DNA from: an uncultured Clostridia bacterium
Lineage (GTDB): Bacteria > Bacillota > Clostridia > Christensenellales > Aristaeellaceae
NCBI GenBank assembly: GCA_934631025.1
Contig: CAKTXR010000006.1
Coordinates: 34,971-98,970, forward strand
Length of the DNA: 64,000 nt
Direction: 5' to 3'
Under the pieces are notes generated by a model. That model was given only the letters and a program-made list of their open reading frames with translations. It did no database searches and was not told where the DNA came from. Numbering within the stretch: position 1 is the stretch's first letter; the number at the start of each line of letters is the position of its first letter. A program made the translations under genes and the position numbers. Below, in pieces: positions 53,201-61,552 of this stretch.

Positions 53201-53538
53201 TGTCGCCGGGCGTGGACAGGATCGTCAATCTGACGCTGAAGAGCGACGGCACGCCGCAAAGCTCGGCCTCCATGCTGGATGAGGACGGCTTTGCGCTGCT
53301 GATCCGCTATGCCATAGAGGCCGCCGCGCGCATGACCGACGAGATCGCCGCGGGCAAAACGGGCATCGATCCCAAGAAGATGAGCGGCTTCTGCTCGTGC
53401 GACAAGTGCGACTGGAAGAACATTTGCCAGCAGGATCCGCTGCTGGGCGGTATGCCCCGCACGCTCACGCCGGTGGTGAAGCAGAAGGAAGTGCTCGGCC
53501 TGATCCGCGATAAGCTGGACGGGGAAGCGGAGGAATAG
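50233..53538 (+). CDS. addB: ATP-dependent helicase/nuclease subunit B
   Basis: 1101-residue AddB of the AddAB recombination-repair complex. The C-terminal nuclease is intact: GRIDRIDRW, VIDYKSGLSELN with the catalytic Asp and Lys, and QLQLIIYL. Four cysteines for a [4Fe-4S] cluster are in YAACPF and CSCDKCDWKNIC. The N-terminal Walker A, normally GxxGxGKS/T, is degenerate here: TGRAAALKP. No addA follows: the next gene is a HEAT protein on the other strand, so AddA must be elsewhere. Confidence 0.9.
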   Translation: MSIRYLTGRAAALKPRLYEELRAALNEGGDAPLIVLVPEQYTLESEREIVTALSLEGSFRLQVMSPARLYSRVFTEVGKPVETRIDERGRVMLMHAALKGLTRELNWYRGAQHRSGFAERAAGQIAELKQAGYTPDRLSALSESLSGGPLRAKLGDLALVWTAYEEALKGRYMDGEDELERALSRLDDAPFLRDARIWANGFELVSPTLARTLTALAERRDTALLLPLEMDEGAGDYDTFEPVRRSFARLCRMMADAGIEQNTVLLEEPPERQSELTQLRREINCITPRVWDAPPRCVRLVSRRNPLDEAMLVMATIRSRVMDGKMRWRDAAIACFDLPTYDDALRRAAALYEAPVFLESGRGSDRNALARFVTLHLRIVAANWQTEDVIALMRTGYTDLTDEEADRLANAAIEQGLRGALWKKPLHRYQDERDAALEPLRLKLTAPVMRFEEEFIEAEDTRAQMTAIWNLLERAGAHEKLRAFEESCAQSGLWEAANENAQVWNRLITTLDQMTALMADTTLGARDVSEMITQSLAASDIKPLPQSGDAVMIGSLNHLRGGGVDTLFIMGCNEMRASSQSGLFQTRERELLGGEKGVWLAPDAGDRTRLAAIDLSATLAMARRFAVFTYALSDAEGAAVMPGSVVGRLRAVFPALHDSGGLGEADKTARLMLNAPDAALVQLSGALSSGELTEPQRAAFASLARLETASLDMANLRKAAAARAFSADIDRATAKKLYGGPTSVSVTRLEKYAACPFMHFIQYGLRPEKLEPYALSKADEGTFYHAAMEDFLRNARSGGMSAEEAVERMDAVAERLLAPMMDGPLGDNPVMLAHSRRMRMIARRAARTATRQLSQSGFEPFALEVKFGEYAPAVVLHTSSGDVPVQGRIDRIDRWNDQDETWLRVIDYKSGLSELNLSRLYFGLQLQLIIYLAAALGRGENHPAGAFYFKVADPVVESESRDPEVVEGERVKELRLSGLYINDQAVLKAMSPGVDRIVNLTLKSDGTPQSSASMLDEDGFALLIRYAIEAAARMTDEIAAGKTGIDPKKMSGFCSCDKCDWKNICQQDPLLGGMPRTLTPVVKQKEVLGLIRDKLDGEAEE

Positions 53539-53972
53539 GCGGTTTTTCGTCGGAAGGCTGGTTCAGGGGCTTCATAGGCTGTGATTCCGGCGCTTCTGCG
53601 TCTGAAAAGCCCTGATTTGGCCCTGATAAACCATGGGGTTCCATTCTTGGCGTGCGGTTGAACGGATTTTTTGGGGGTCTGCTGGAAGGTTCACCGGTCA
53701 GGGTATGATGGCTTCAAGCGCCGCGCTGCGAAAAAATCTGCTTGAATGTGCAATCCATCTCTTTGGGGATGCACTCTGCGTTCAACTACTGTTGGCGAAG
53801 TGAAGCCTGAAGGGGGCCAAGGCTCTATTGAGCGCCGCGCAATCTCCGCAGAGAATTTGCGATTCTGCCTTTTTGAAAGGGCGCGCGAACAAGCCGCCCT
53901 TCAATAATGCAAAACGCGCCGTCCGAGGGAAAAGCCCTTCGGACGGCGCGATATGTTTTGGGGAGAATGTCG
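53539..53972. other. intergenic stretch between addB and the HEAT gene
   Basis: About 430 bases of low coding content. No RNA or gene is recognised apart from the HEAT gene's terminator near 53911-53950. Decayed coding sequence is possible but nothing aligns by eye. Confidence 0.4.
53911..53950 (-). terminator. terminator of the HEAT-repeat gene
   Basis: A perfect long stem (CGCGCCGTCCGA... and TCGGACGGCGCG) with TTTTGCATTATT on the minus strand. Confidence 0.8.
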
Positions 53973-54308
53973 TCAGATGCGATCCTTGATCTTGGCCAGC
54001 GCATCTTCAATGGCCTTGAGCACGTCGGGATCCTTCTCAGCGGCGCGCTGATGCTCCAGATACGTGCGGGCCTTGGGGTCATTCATGGCGCACAGCGCGC
54101 CGGCGGCGTGGATGCGCGTCTGCTTATCGGCCGAGTGTACCAGCGGCACAAGCGCGTTGAAGGCAACGTCGCCCGAGCAGCGGCCCAGCGCGTCGATCGC
54201 GGCCAGATGCACGTCCTCATGCTTGTCGTTCACAAAGGAGACAAGCTTTTCTTCCTCACCCTTCTCGGCCAGCTTGGCGATTTTTTCGAACTTGTTTCCG
54301 AACAACAT
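53973..54308 (-). CDS. small HEAT-repeat protein
   Basis: 111 residues of paired helices with the HEAT spacing (VHLAAIDALGRCSGDVAFNALVPLVHSADKQTRIHAAGALCAMNDPKA). Soluble, acidic, likely a protein scaffold. It has a strong promoter and its own terminator, so it is a monocistronic gene. Partner unknown. Confidence 0.75.
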   Translation of the reverse strand: MLFGNKFEKIAKLAEKGEEEKLVSFVNDKHEDVHLAAIDALGRCSGDVAFNALVPLVHSADKQTRIHAAGALCAMNDPKARTYLEHQRAAEKDPDVLKAIEDALAKIKDRI

Positions 54309-54407
54309 AAAAAAACTCCTCCATCCTTGACAAATTGCCGCGCAGCCGTTATCATGATAGCGGCAGAAACGGAAGCAAAAGATTTCTGTAAATCTTTGTT
54401 TACTGTC

Positions 54408-54435
54408 ATTATAGCATGAGTAAGGGCAATGTCAA
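54408..54435 (-). promoter_or_regulatory. strong promoter of the HEAT-repeat gene
   Basis: On the minus strand TTGACA (54435-54430), 16 bases, TATAAT (54413-54408), both perfect hexamers. Confidence 0.75.
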
Positions 54436-54495
54436 GGGGTTTTGAGGCTTTTCCTGTATTTCTCACACAAAAGCCATAATTGGGAGGCAGAAAAC

Positions 54496-54963
54496 ATGAA
54501 TCACGGCAAGGCGCGCGAGCTGAGCGACCAGATGATGGTCTTTTACCGGCTGTACAACGAGAAGGTGCTGCGCAAATTCGGCGAGCTGCACAGGGACGTC
54601 GTGCCGCCGGCGCAGTATCTTCTGCTGGGCATCATCGCCGAGGCGGGCCGCATCACGGTCGGCGATTTGAGCGAACGCGCGCTGATGCAGAAGCAGCAGG
54701 TGACCAAGGCGCTCAATCAGCTCGAGGACAAGGGGATGATCGTGCGCCTTCGCCGGCCGGACAACCGGCGGCAGGTGTGGCTCGAGTGTACGCCGCAGGC
54801 GCTGGAGCTTCAGCGCGCGGTAACACAGGAAACGCAGTCCCGCCTGATCACTGTGTTCGATCAGCTCGATGAGCAGGACATGGACGATTACCTCTCCGCC
54901 ATGCTGACGATCAATCGCATACTGGAAAAATTCCCCGCGGGCGGAAAAAACAGGGAAGGATAG
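54496..54963 (+). CDS. MarR family transcriptional regulator
   Basis: 155 residues with a winged helix-turn-helix: GRITVGDLSERALMQKQQVTKALNQLEDKGMI and the wing RLRRPDNRRQVWLECT. Dimerising helices flank it. Upstream in-frame codons lack an SD, whereas the ATG at 54496 follows GGGAGG. The target may be itself or the helical gene 70 bases downstream. Confidence 0.87.
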   Translation: MNHGKARELSDQMMVFYRLYNEKVLRKFGELHRDVVPPAQYLLLGIIAEAGRITVGDLSERALMQKQQVTKALNQLEDKGMIVRLRRPDNRRQVWLECTPQALELQRAVTQETQSRLITVFDQLDEQDMDDYLSAMLTINRILEKFPAGGKNREG

Positions 54964-55034
54964 GCGCGCGCATGATTGAGCCGCCGGCCGGACACACTGC
55001 CATCAGGAATGCGTAAAGGAGCCGACGGAGCGCA

Positions 55035-56240
55035 ATGCTGTTTGAATCGATTGATTGGCGCCGCTTTTCGCAGCCGATGAAAGGACTGAGCGCGCGCTCA
55101 TGGGCGCGTCTGGCGCTGGCCTTTCTCTATGAGAGCGGCGGGGACGAATATATTTCGGCGGGCGAACCGGCTGAGCTGACGCGGCGGCTGGCGGCGCTGG
55201 GACGCGCGGTTCGCGAGGACGCGCTGGCGCTGGCGGCGCTGCTGCCCGCCTGCCCGCCGGTCGAGCGCGCGGTGCGTCTGGAAGCGGCGCAGGCCTCGCT
55301 GACTGCGGCGCTCTATCGCATGAAGGGCGCGCGGGCGGTGCGTCCGGCGCTGGCGTTTTATCTGATCGAGGAGACGGACAGGCTGTATCGCTTCGCCAAT
55401 CTGATGGACGTCGAGCAGGAAAAACCCGCCGAGAGCGTGCTGGACGGCCTGTGTGAGATCACGCCCGGCCGGCCGTGTGCGGCGCAGCATCGCGACCCAA
55501 TGGACGCGGCGTTCGAGCCGCTGGATTTCGAGACCGTCCCCCACGCCGCGATCTACGCCGTAATCATCCAAAGCGGCGTAAAGCGCGCCGTCCTGCGGCT
55601 GTACACCGAATGGACGGCCATGGCGCAGGAGGAAGCGCGGCCGATGTTCGCCGAGGCGGCGCTGCTTCTCGAAGAGCAGGCTGCGGCCTACGCGTCGCTG
55701 TGGGACGCGCGCCTGACCGCTGCGGAACGGGCGCTGTGGCGGCGGCGGGCGGCCGTGTATCTGTTTGAATCGCTGCGCGCCTGCGAGACCGACGCGCGGC
55801 TCGTCGCGCTCTGGGATGAAATGGCGGCGCGCAAGGCGTGCCAGCGGACGTACGCCGCGGCGCTGGCCGGAAAGAGCGAGGCGGACGCGGCGGTGCTGCC
55901 GCCCTTCTTCGTGCCGGACGATCATTCCGATACGGCGCGCGCCGTTTTGCAGGAGCAGTCGTCGCTCACGCGGCTTCGGGACGCGCTCATTCCGGTGGAG
56001 CAGACGCCCGCCGGTCAGGCGTATTTCGCGCATCAGTCGCGCGTGGTTGGAACGGGGGAAGAGCTGCCCTCGCATCGCGCCGTCGAGCGGTATATCGCGC
56101 GCTATGGCACGGATTATCGCTATGAGCGGCGCGCCAGCGTGCTGGGGGCGCTTCAAAATCGGCGGCGGGACGATCTGTCGCTGGCGCGGGGCGCGGCGGC
56201 ACGGCGAACAGAGAAACCGCTTCACATCGGACGAACATAG
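55035..56240 (+). CDS. all-helical protein of unknown function
   Basis: 401 residues that I do not recognise. It is predicted to be helical throughout, rich in Ala, Arg and Glu, without signal or membrane segment. Part of the middle (AIYAVIIQSGVKRAVLRLYTEWTAMAQEEA and AALLLEEQAAAYASLWD) has ferritin-like spacing of Glu residues, but without a clear ExxH metal pair. An SD-like GGAG lies 12 bases before the ATG. It lies 71 bases after MarR, probably same transcript. Confidence 0.6.
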   Translation: MLFESIDWRRFSQPMKGLSARSWARLALAFLYESGGDEYISAGEPAELTRRLAALGRAVREDALALAALLPACPPVERAVRLEAAQASLTAALYRMKGARAVRPALAFYLIEETDRLYRFANLMDVEQEKPAESVLDGLCEITPGRPCAAQHRDPMDAAFEPLDFETVPHAAIYAVIIQSGVKRAVLRLYTEWTAMAQEEARPMFAEAALLLEEQAAAYASLWDARLTAAERALWRRRAAVYLFESLRACETDARLVALWDEMAARKACQRTYAAALAGKSEADAAVLPPFFVPDDHSDTARAVLQEQSSLTRLRDALIPVEQTPAGQAYFAHQSRVVGTGEELPSHRAVERYIARYGTDYRYERRASVLGALQNRRRDDLSLARGAAARRTEKPLHIGRT

Positions 56241-56664
56241 GAGGGACGCGCCGGACAGGCGGCGTTTTCCTGAATCGCATTGCAAAAATCCAATGAAACA
56301 GCAGGGAAATTTTTCCGCGATCTTCAAAGCCCGCTTCTGAGTTTACCGCAGGAGTTTCAGCGGTCGGATCCTGCCGTTCCCCGCCGCCGAATCCGCCCGA
56401 ATTTTTCTGCCGGATGATTCCGATATAAGCCATTTCCCTTTTCCCTGCACTGACGAAAAAAAACGGCCTTTTCTCCTTTCAGGGCACTGACCGCCGATAT
56501 GAACTGAACCGTGCTTTTTCTCCCGCACCGTGCGGAGAAGAAAGGCGCGGTTCTTTTTTTATGGACGGAAACGGCGCTCTCCGCGCATCCGGCGGCTTAT
56601 GAACGCGCTCCCCGCCGCATAGTATGGTCTGGAGTCCACCATGCTGCGAATGGGAGTTGATGTC
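56241..56664. other. intergenic region before the AsnB-like gene
   Basis: About 420 bases, with a plus-strand terminator at 56506-56560 and otherwise nothing recognised. The AsnB-like gene has GGGAG as its SD. Confidence 0.45.
56506..56560 (+). terminator. intrinsic terminator after the helical gene
   Basis: GAACCGTGC pairs with GCGCGGTTC (one G-U pair), followed by eight consecutive T. Confidence 0.8.
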
Positions 56665-58404
56665 ATGGGTCAGTTTGCAGGTCTGTTTTATACGGGAGAC
56701 GCTCAGGCGCTGAGGGGCGTTTACGACGCGCCCTATCACGTCATGAGCCGGCACGCATTGTGCGCGCGCGGCGTCGCATCAGACGGCGGCGCAATGGCGC
56801 TGGTCGTCGGGCGGCTGCGCAACGCGGCGGCGCTCAGGGATGAGGTGCGGCCGCTGGGCGAGAAATACACGGCCTCGGACAGCGCGCTCCTGCTGGGCGC
56901 ATACCGGCTGTGGGGCGAGGACTGCGCCGAAAAGCTCGAGGGCGAAGCGCTGCTCGTCGTGATCGATCAGGACGCAGAACGGCTGATCCTCTCATCCGAC
57001 CGCATGGGCGCGGCCGGCGCGCTGTTCTATGCGCCAGTTCGAGGCGGCGTGGCGTTTGCAGGGCATCCCGAGCCGCTTCTGCGCGTTCCGGGCGTTTCGC
57101 GCCGCGTCGCCCGCGAGGGACTGCGCATGCTCTTCGGGCTGGGGCCGGCGCGTACGCCGGGATTGACGCCCTTCCGGGATATTTTCCAGCTGCCGCCCGG
57201 AACCATGCTGATCGCCGACCGCCATGGTCACCGAACGCGGCGCTGGTTCCGTCTGGAAGCCAGAGCGCACGAGGACGACGGCGGCAAGACCATCGACACG
57301 GTGCGCGGCCTGCTGGAGCAGGCGGTGGACGGCGCGGCGGTCTGTCAGCCGGTATCCATGCTCTCCGGCGGGCTGGACTCCTCGGTTTTGACGGCGCTTC
57401 TGGCCAGACGCGGCGGCGAGGTGCGCTCGTTCTCGGTCGACTACGAGGGCAACGCCGATTATTTCAAAGGCGGACGCTATCAGCCGGAGCAGGACGCGCC
57501 GTATGTCGACCGCGCGGTGCAGGCGCTTCACTGCCGCCACACGCGGGTGGTGCTGTCGGTGGACGCGCTGGCCGCCGCGCTGGACGAGGCCGTTCTGGCG
57601 CGCGGTTTTCCGGGCATGGCCGATATTGATTCGTCGCTGCTGCTGTTCTCGCGCGCCATTGCGAAGCATGGACAGTACGCGCTTTCCGGCGAGTGCAGCG
57701 ACGAGGTTTTCGGCGGCTATCCGTGGTTCAACCGCGAGGAGCTGATCTTTGCCGACGGCTTTCCCTGGTCGGGTTCGCTGGCGCTGCGCGAATCGGTGCT
57801 GTGCGAGGACGTGCGCGACGAGCTGCGCCTGCCCGCCTATGTGGACGGCGTTTATCATGAAGCGCTGGCGCGGCAGAGCGTGCTGCCCGGCGAGGACGCG
57901 CGCTCTGCGCGGCTGCGACTATTGCAGGGGCTGTGCTTTGAGTTCTTTATGAGCAATCTTCAGGAGCGCGCGGCCTGCATGGGCGAGACGGGCGGCCTGA
58001 CCGTGCTCACGCCCTATTGCGACGACCGGCTGGTTCAGTATGTCTACAATGTACCCTGGACGCTGAAGCGCATGATGGGCGTTGAAAAGGGCCTGCTGCG
58101 CGCCGCCATGCGCGATCTTCTGCCCGAGGAGCTGCTCATGCGCAGAAAGAGCCCCTACCCCAAGACGTATCATCCGGCCTACGCGCAGGCGATTAAACAG
58201 CGCATGGCCGAGGTGCTGGAGGATTCGTCCGCGCCGATTCTGGCGCTGATCGACCGGCAGACGCTTGCGGGGCTGATTCATTCCAATCTCTCGCCTGCGG
58301 AAACGCCGTGGTTCGGCCAGCTGATGGCCGGCCCGCAGATGCTGGCCTATCTGCTGCAAATCAACTTCTGGATGAGCCGTTACGGCATTGAAATTTCGCA
58401 ATAG
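56665..58404 (+). CDS. asparagine synthetase B-like protein lacking the glutaminase cysteine
   Basis: 579 residues: an N-terminal class II amidotransferase fold followed by an AsnB-type PP-loop synthetase (SMLSGGLDSSVLTALLA at about residue 233, GECSDEVFGGYPWF, and RRKSPYPKTYHPAY). Normal AsnB starts MCGFAGF, where Cys2 hydrolyses glutamine. Here it starts MGQFAGLFYTG, so the nucleophile is Gly. The enzyme could use ammonia or be a ligase for another product, as beta-lactam synthetase is. The ATG at 56665 is chosen for its SD; the upstream ATG at 56641 also gives no Cys2. Confidence 0.85.
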   Translation: MGQFAGLFYTGDAQALRGVYDAPYHVMSRHALCARGVASDGGAMALVVGRLRNAAALRDEVRPLGEKYTASDSALLLGAYRLWGEDCAEKLEGEALLVVIDQDAERLILSSDRMGAAGALFYAPVRGGVAFAGHPEPLLRVPGVSRRVAREGLRMLFGLGPARTPGLTPFRDIFQLPPGTMLIADRHGHRTRRWFRLEARAHEDDGGKTIDTVRGLLEQAVDGAAVCQPVSMLSGGLDSSVLTALLARRGGEVRSFSVDYEGNADYFKGGRYQPEQDAPYVDRAVQALHCRHTRVVLSVDALAAALDEAVLARGFPGMADIDSSLLLFSRAIAKHGQYALSGECSDEVFGGYPWFNREELIFADGFPWSGSLALRESVLCEDVRDELRLPAYVDGVYHEALARQSVLPGEDARSARLRLLQGLCFEFFMSNLQERAACMGETGGLTVLTPYCDDRLVQYVYNVPWTLKRMMGVEKGLLRAAMRDLLPEELLMRRKSPYPKTYHPAYAQAIKQRMAEVLEDSSAPILALIDRQTLAGLIHSNLSPAETPWFGQLMAGPQMLAYLLQINFWMSRYGIEISQ

Positions 58405-58492
58405 CGCGTGATTTTCAACTAAAAGGCGCGCGCAGCCTGCCGAATCGGAGCCCTTCAATCGCGCGGCTTTTCATCTTGGAGGATACACTCTA

Positions 58493-58541
58493 AAGCGGGA
58501 CGAATCGAGCGCCTGAGCACGCCGGTTTGTCCCGCTCTTTT
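58493..58541. terminator. terminator between the AsnB-like gene and spoIIE
   Basis: AAGCGGGAC and GTCCCGCTCTTTT arms with a 27-base interior. T-run on the plus strand; the minus strand has AAAG. Confidence 0.55.
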
Positions 58542-58549
58542 ATGTGCGA

Positions 58550-61366
58550 TTATGAGGCAGCCTCGGGGGCTTCGATTTCAGCGCCGCCCGATTCGGCGCC
58601 GGACTGCACGCCCTCGCCGCGGCGGTCGATGTGCAGCACCATGACGCTCATGTCGTCGGCGGGAACGCCGCCCTGACGGTCGAGCGCAGCCTGACGCAGC
58701 GACTGCGCCATGCGCTGCGGCGGCTGTCCCCTGAAGGCGAGCGCCCGCTCGGCCAGCCATGCCGCCTGCCCCTCGCGCAGATCGTCGGCAATGCCGTCGG
58801 AGCAGAGGATCAGCGTATCGCCCGGGCGCATGACGAAGCGCTGCTCGCCGGGCGTGATCTTTTCCAGAATGCCGATGGGCAGATGGCCGCCGGGCAGAGC
58901 GCGCGTCCGGCCGCCGCTGAGCAGCAGAGACGAGCACGCGCCCAGCTTGCTCAGTGAGACCGCGCCGCTCTGCAAATCGATGAGACACAGATCGACCGTG
59001 GCGAACAGCTCGCCGCTTTGCAGCTGAAGCAGCGCGTTGATGGCCTCGAGCGAACGCGCGCTGTCCAGACCGGCCTCGAGAAATGTGCGGATCAGCCGGA
59101 TGGTGCGGCGGCTCTCGGCAGCGGCGCGTTCTCCGCTGCCCATGCCGTCCGAGAGCACGGCCAGCAGTCGTCCGTCCGGGAGCAGCCCGATGTGCGCCGT
59201 ATCGCCGCAGGGCTGATTCGGCTGGAGCGGCGATACGCTCAGTCCGGCGCGGATGTGCAGCCGGGGCGCGGCCAGAAAGCGCAGCGAGAGCTGATCATAG
59301 GGCCTGATCGGCACCATGCGGCAATTCAGCGCCCGCGAGAGCGCCTGCGCCGCCGTCTGCGCCCGCTCCTTCGTCCAGACGCTTTTCTCCAGCGTCGCGA
59401 GCACGTCGGGACGCGCATCGCCCGTGACCGTCACGCGCTGCGCGGGGCAACGCGCCTGCTCGAGCGCGGCGGCGCAGCGTTCGCTCAGGACGGGATCAAC
59501 GTCGTCCGTGCGCGAAACGGTGCGGCTCAGCTCGTCCAGAAAGGCCGCGGCCTGACGCAGCTGCCCGGAGACGACGGCCTTTATGCTGCCCCTCTCCCGC
59601 GTCGTCCGGCAGCGCTCGGCCAGCTCGCAGAGCGTGCCGTTCAGGCGGCGGTCGATCTGCGCCGAGCGGCGGCAGTGACGGATCAGCTCGGGCGGCCGTT
59701 CGGAAAGCGGCTGGCAGCGGCCGTTCAGCGCCTCGCTGATCAATCGGCACATCAGCCGGCCAGCTTCGGGACAGTCGCCCGCCCAGCAGCGAGAATAGTC
59801 GGCGCAGCCCTCGCACAGCTGCCGGCGCAGGCGGGCGATCATCTCACCCTCGTCCGGCAGCGGACTTTCGGCGCGATAGCCGTCGGAGAGCGTCTCAAAC
59901 ACGCGGGCAAGGCGATTGAGCTGCCGGGAACAGGCGCGGCGGGCGGGCAGGGAATCGGGCGCGGCAATCTCCGGCCGGATCATGCGCGCGGCGGCGGCGA
60001 GTCCCTCAGCGGGGATAACGCAATAGAGCGCGCAGCCCAACATCAGCGGCGCAAGCTCGATGCGGCCGGGCGTAAAGCCCACGCCCTGCGTGAGCGCCAA
60101 CGCGTTGCCCAGCATGAGCGCCAGCGCGGCGGCGGGACGCGGCAGATTCATCACGCATCCGGCCAGCAGACCGCCCAGCGCCAGCGCCTGACCGGCGGGA
60201 GCCAGACCCGTGCCCAGCGCCAGCGCCGCCGCGCAGGCCACGCCGCCCGCCGCGCCCGCCCCAGCGCCCTGAGACGCGCAGACGAGCGTCAGCAGCACGG
60301 CAGCGCACGGCGCGAGGAACAGGCCGCAGAACGGCGAGCTGCCCAATGCGATCAGCAACATGAGCGCCATGAGCGCGGCGGACAGGCGCTCCTCGCTCAG
60401 ATAACGCTTTCGAGAGAGCGGACGCAGCGCGAGCGCCGGCTGAACGGCAGGGGCCAGCAGCGCGGCGATGACGGCGGAAAGCATCGCCATGATTCCGTTA
60501 AACGTCAGCCCGCCCGAGACGATCAGCCCGGGCGCGAGCACGCCCAGACCGGCCTGCGCGGCGACGAGCACCTCGCGCAGGCCGTTTTTCTGAACAGCCG
60601 CCTTCCGGCGGGCGCGGCGGCCTTTTCCCGATTCGCTTTCCGGCGCGGCGATATTATTGAGGAAACGCCCCGCAAGCGCGCGCAGTCCCCAGACCAGCAG
60701 GCAGCCGGCCGGCACGGTGAGCGCGGGCAGGCTCCATCCGGCGGCCAGAGCGTGCAGCAGGCAGCCGGCCAGCATGGGCAGGGGCGGCCAGCCGCAGTCC
60801 AGCGCGGCGGCGAAACAGGCGACGGCGAAGGGCGACAACTCGCTCATCAGCCGCGACGAGGACAGGACAGCCAGCAACGCGCCCTGCGCGATCCAGATCA
60901 GTTGAAACCGCCCGACAGCCGTGGGAAAGCGGCCGAGACGGCGCTTGAAATTTTCCAGCGCTGCCGACGGCTTTGGGGATGCGGCACGGCGTTTCAGGCG
61001 GGCAGTTTTATCGTGCGCGGCGCTGACGCACAGCGTGAATGTCCGCTTCAGGAATGCGCCCAAACGCGGAAACGGCGCTTTTTTGCCCGCAGACTTTGCC
61101 CGGACGCGCGCTTTTTCTTTAGAACTGCGCCCTGACGCGGCCGTCTGGGAAGCGTCGCGCGGCGCTGTTGAACGATTGGAAGCGGACTTCAGCCGCCGCG
61201 TGAGTCGAGATTGAGGAAAGAGCGCGGCTGAGTGAGCGCTGGAATACGCCTTTTCAGCCGCGCGGGGCGTTGGATTCTCTCCTGTATATGGATGGAATCG
61301 GCGAAAAATCCGCTCGAATCCGCTGTTTTTTTCTCCTGAAGTGTCTTTCCGCCCGAAACGAATCAT
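58550..61366 (-). CDS. spoIIE: stage II sporulation protein E (PP2C phosphatase)
   Basis: 938 residues: a basic N-terminus of about 165 residues, then about ten membrane segments (165-430), a central domain and a C-terminal PP2C phosphatase (LSDGMGSGERAAAES, ATVDLCLIDLQSG, and LILCSDGIADDL). It dephosphorylates SpoIIAA to activate SigF in the forespore and takes part in polar septation. The start is uncertain; the basic tail is long but open from the given ATG. It supports a spore-forming lifestyle together with SigH. Confidence 0.93.
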   Translation of the reverse strand: MIRFGRKDTSGEKNSGFERIFRRFHPYTGENPTPRAAEKAYSSAHSAALFPQSRLTRRLKSASNRSTAPRDASQTAASGRSSKEKARVRAKSAGKKAPFPRLGAFLKRTFTLCVSAAHDKTARLKRRAASPKPSAALENFKRRLGRFPTAVGRFQLIWIAQGALLAVLSSSRLMSELSPFAVACFAAALDCGWPPLPMLAGCLLHALAAGWSLPALTVPAGCLLVWGLRALAGRFLNNIAAPESESGKGRRARRKAAVQKNGLREVLVAAQAGLGVLAPGLIVSGGLTFNGIMAMLSAVIAALLAPAVQPALALRPLSRKRYLSEERLSAALMALMLLIALGSSPFCGLFLAPCAAVLLTLVCASQGAGAGAAGGVACAAALALGTGLAPAGQALALGGLLAGCVMNLPRPAAALALMLGNALALTQGVGFTPGRIELAPLMLGCALYCVIPAEGLAAAARMIRPEIAAPDSLPARRACSRQLNRLARVFETLSDGYRAESPLPDEGEMIARLRRQLCEGCADYSRCWAGDCPEAGRLMCRLISEALNGRCQPLSERPPELIRHCRRSAQIDRRLNGTLCELAERCRTTRERGSIKAVVSGQLRQAAAFLDELSRTVSRTDDVDPVLSERCAAALEQARCPAQRVTVTGDARPDVLATLEKSVWTKERAQTAAQALSRALNCRMVPIRPYDQLSLRFLAAPRLHIRAGLSVSPLQPNQPCGDTAHIGLLPDGRLLAVLSDGMGSGERAAAESRRTIRLIRTFLEAGLDSARSLEAINALLQLQSGELFATVDLCLIDLQSGAVSLSKLGACSSLLLSGGRTRALPGGHLPIGILEKITPGEQRFVMRPGDTLILCSDGIADDLREGQAAWLAERALAFRGQPPQRMAQSLRQAALDRQGGVPADDMSVMVLHIDRRGEGVQSGAESGGAEIEAPEAAS

Positions 61367-61552
61367 GCCATCGCCCCGCCCTGTCCTTATTTCGTCAATC
61401 CATTATAGGCGCGCGCGGCGGGGACAGGCTGTCGGAAAAGGGCGCGAGCTTTGTCGAACCGGCGCGCGGCGAATTTGGGCGCACGCATTTCGGGGGCGGT
61501 CATATGATGCAGTGTGGATGAACGATCCACGGACTGACAAGGAGGAATGGAT

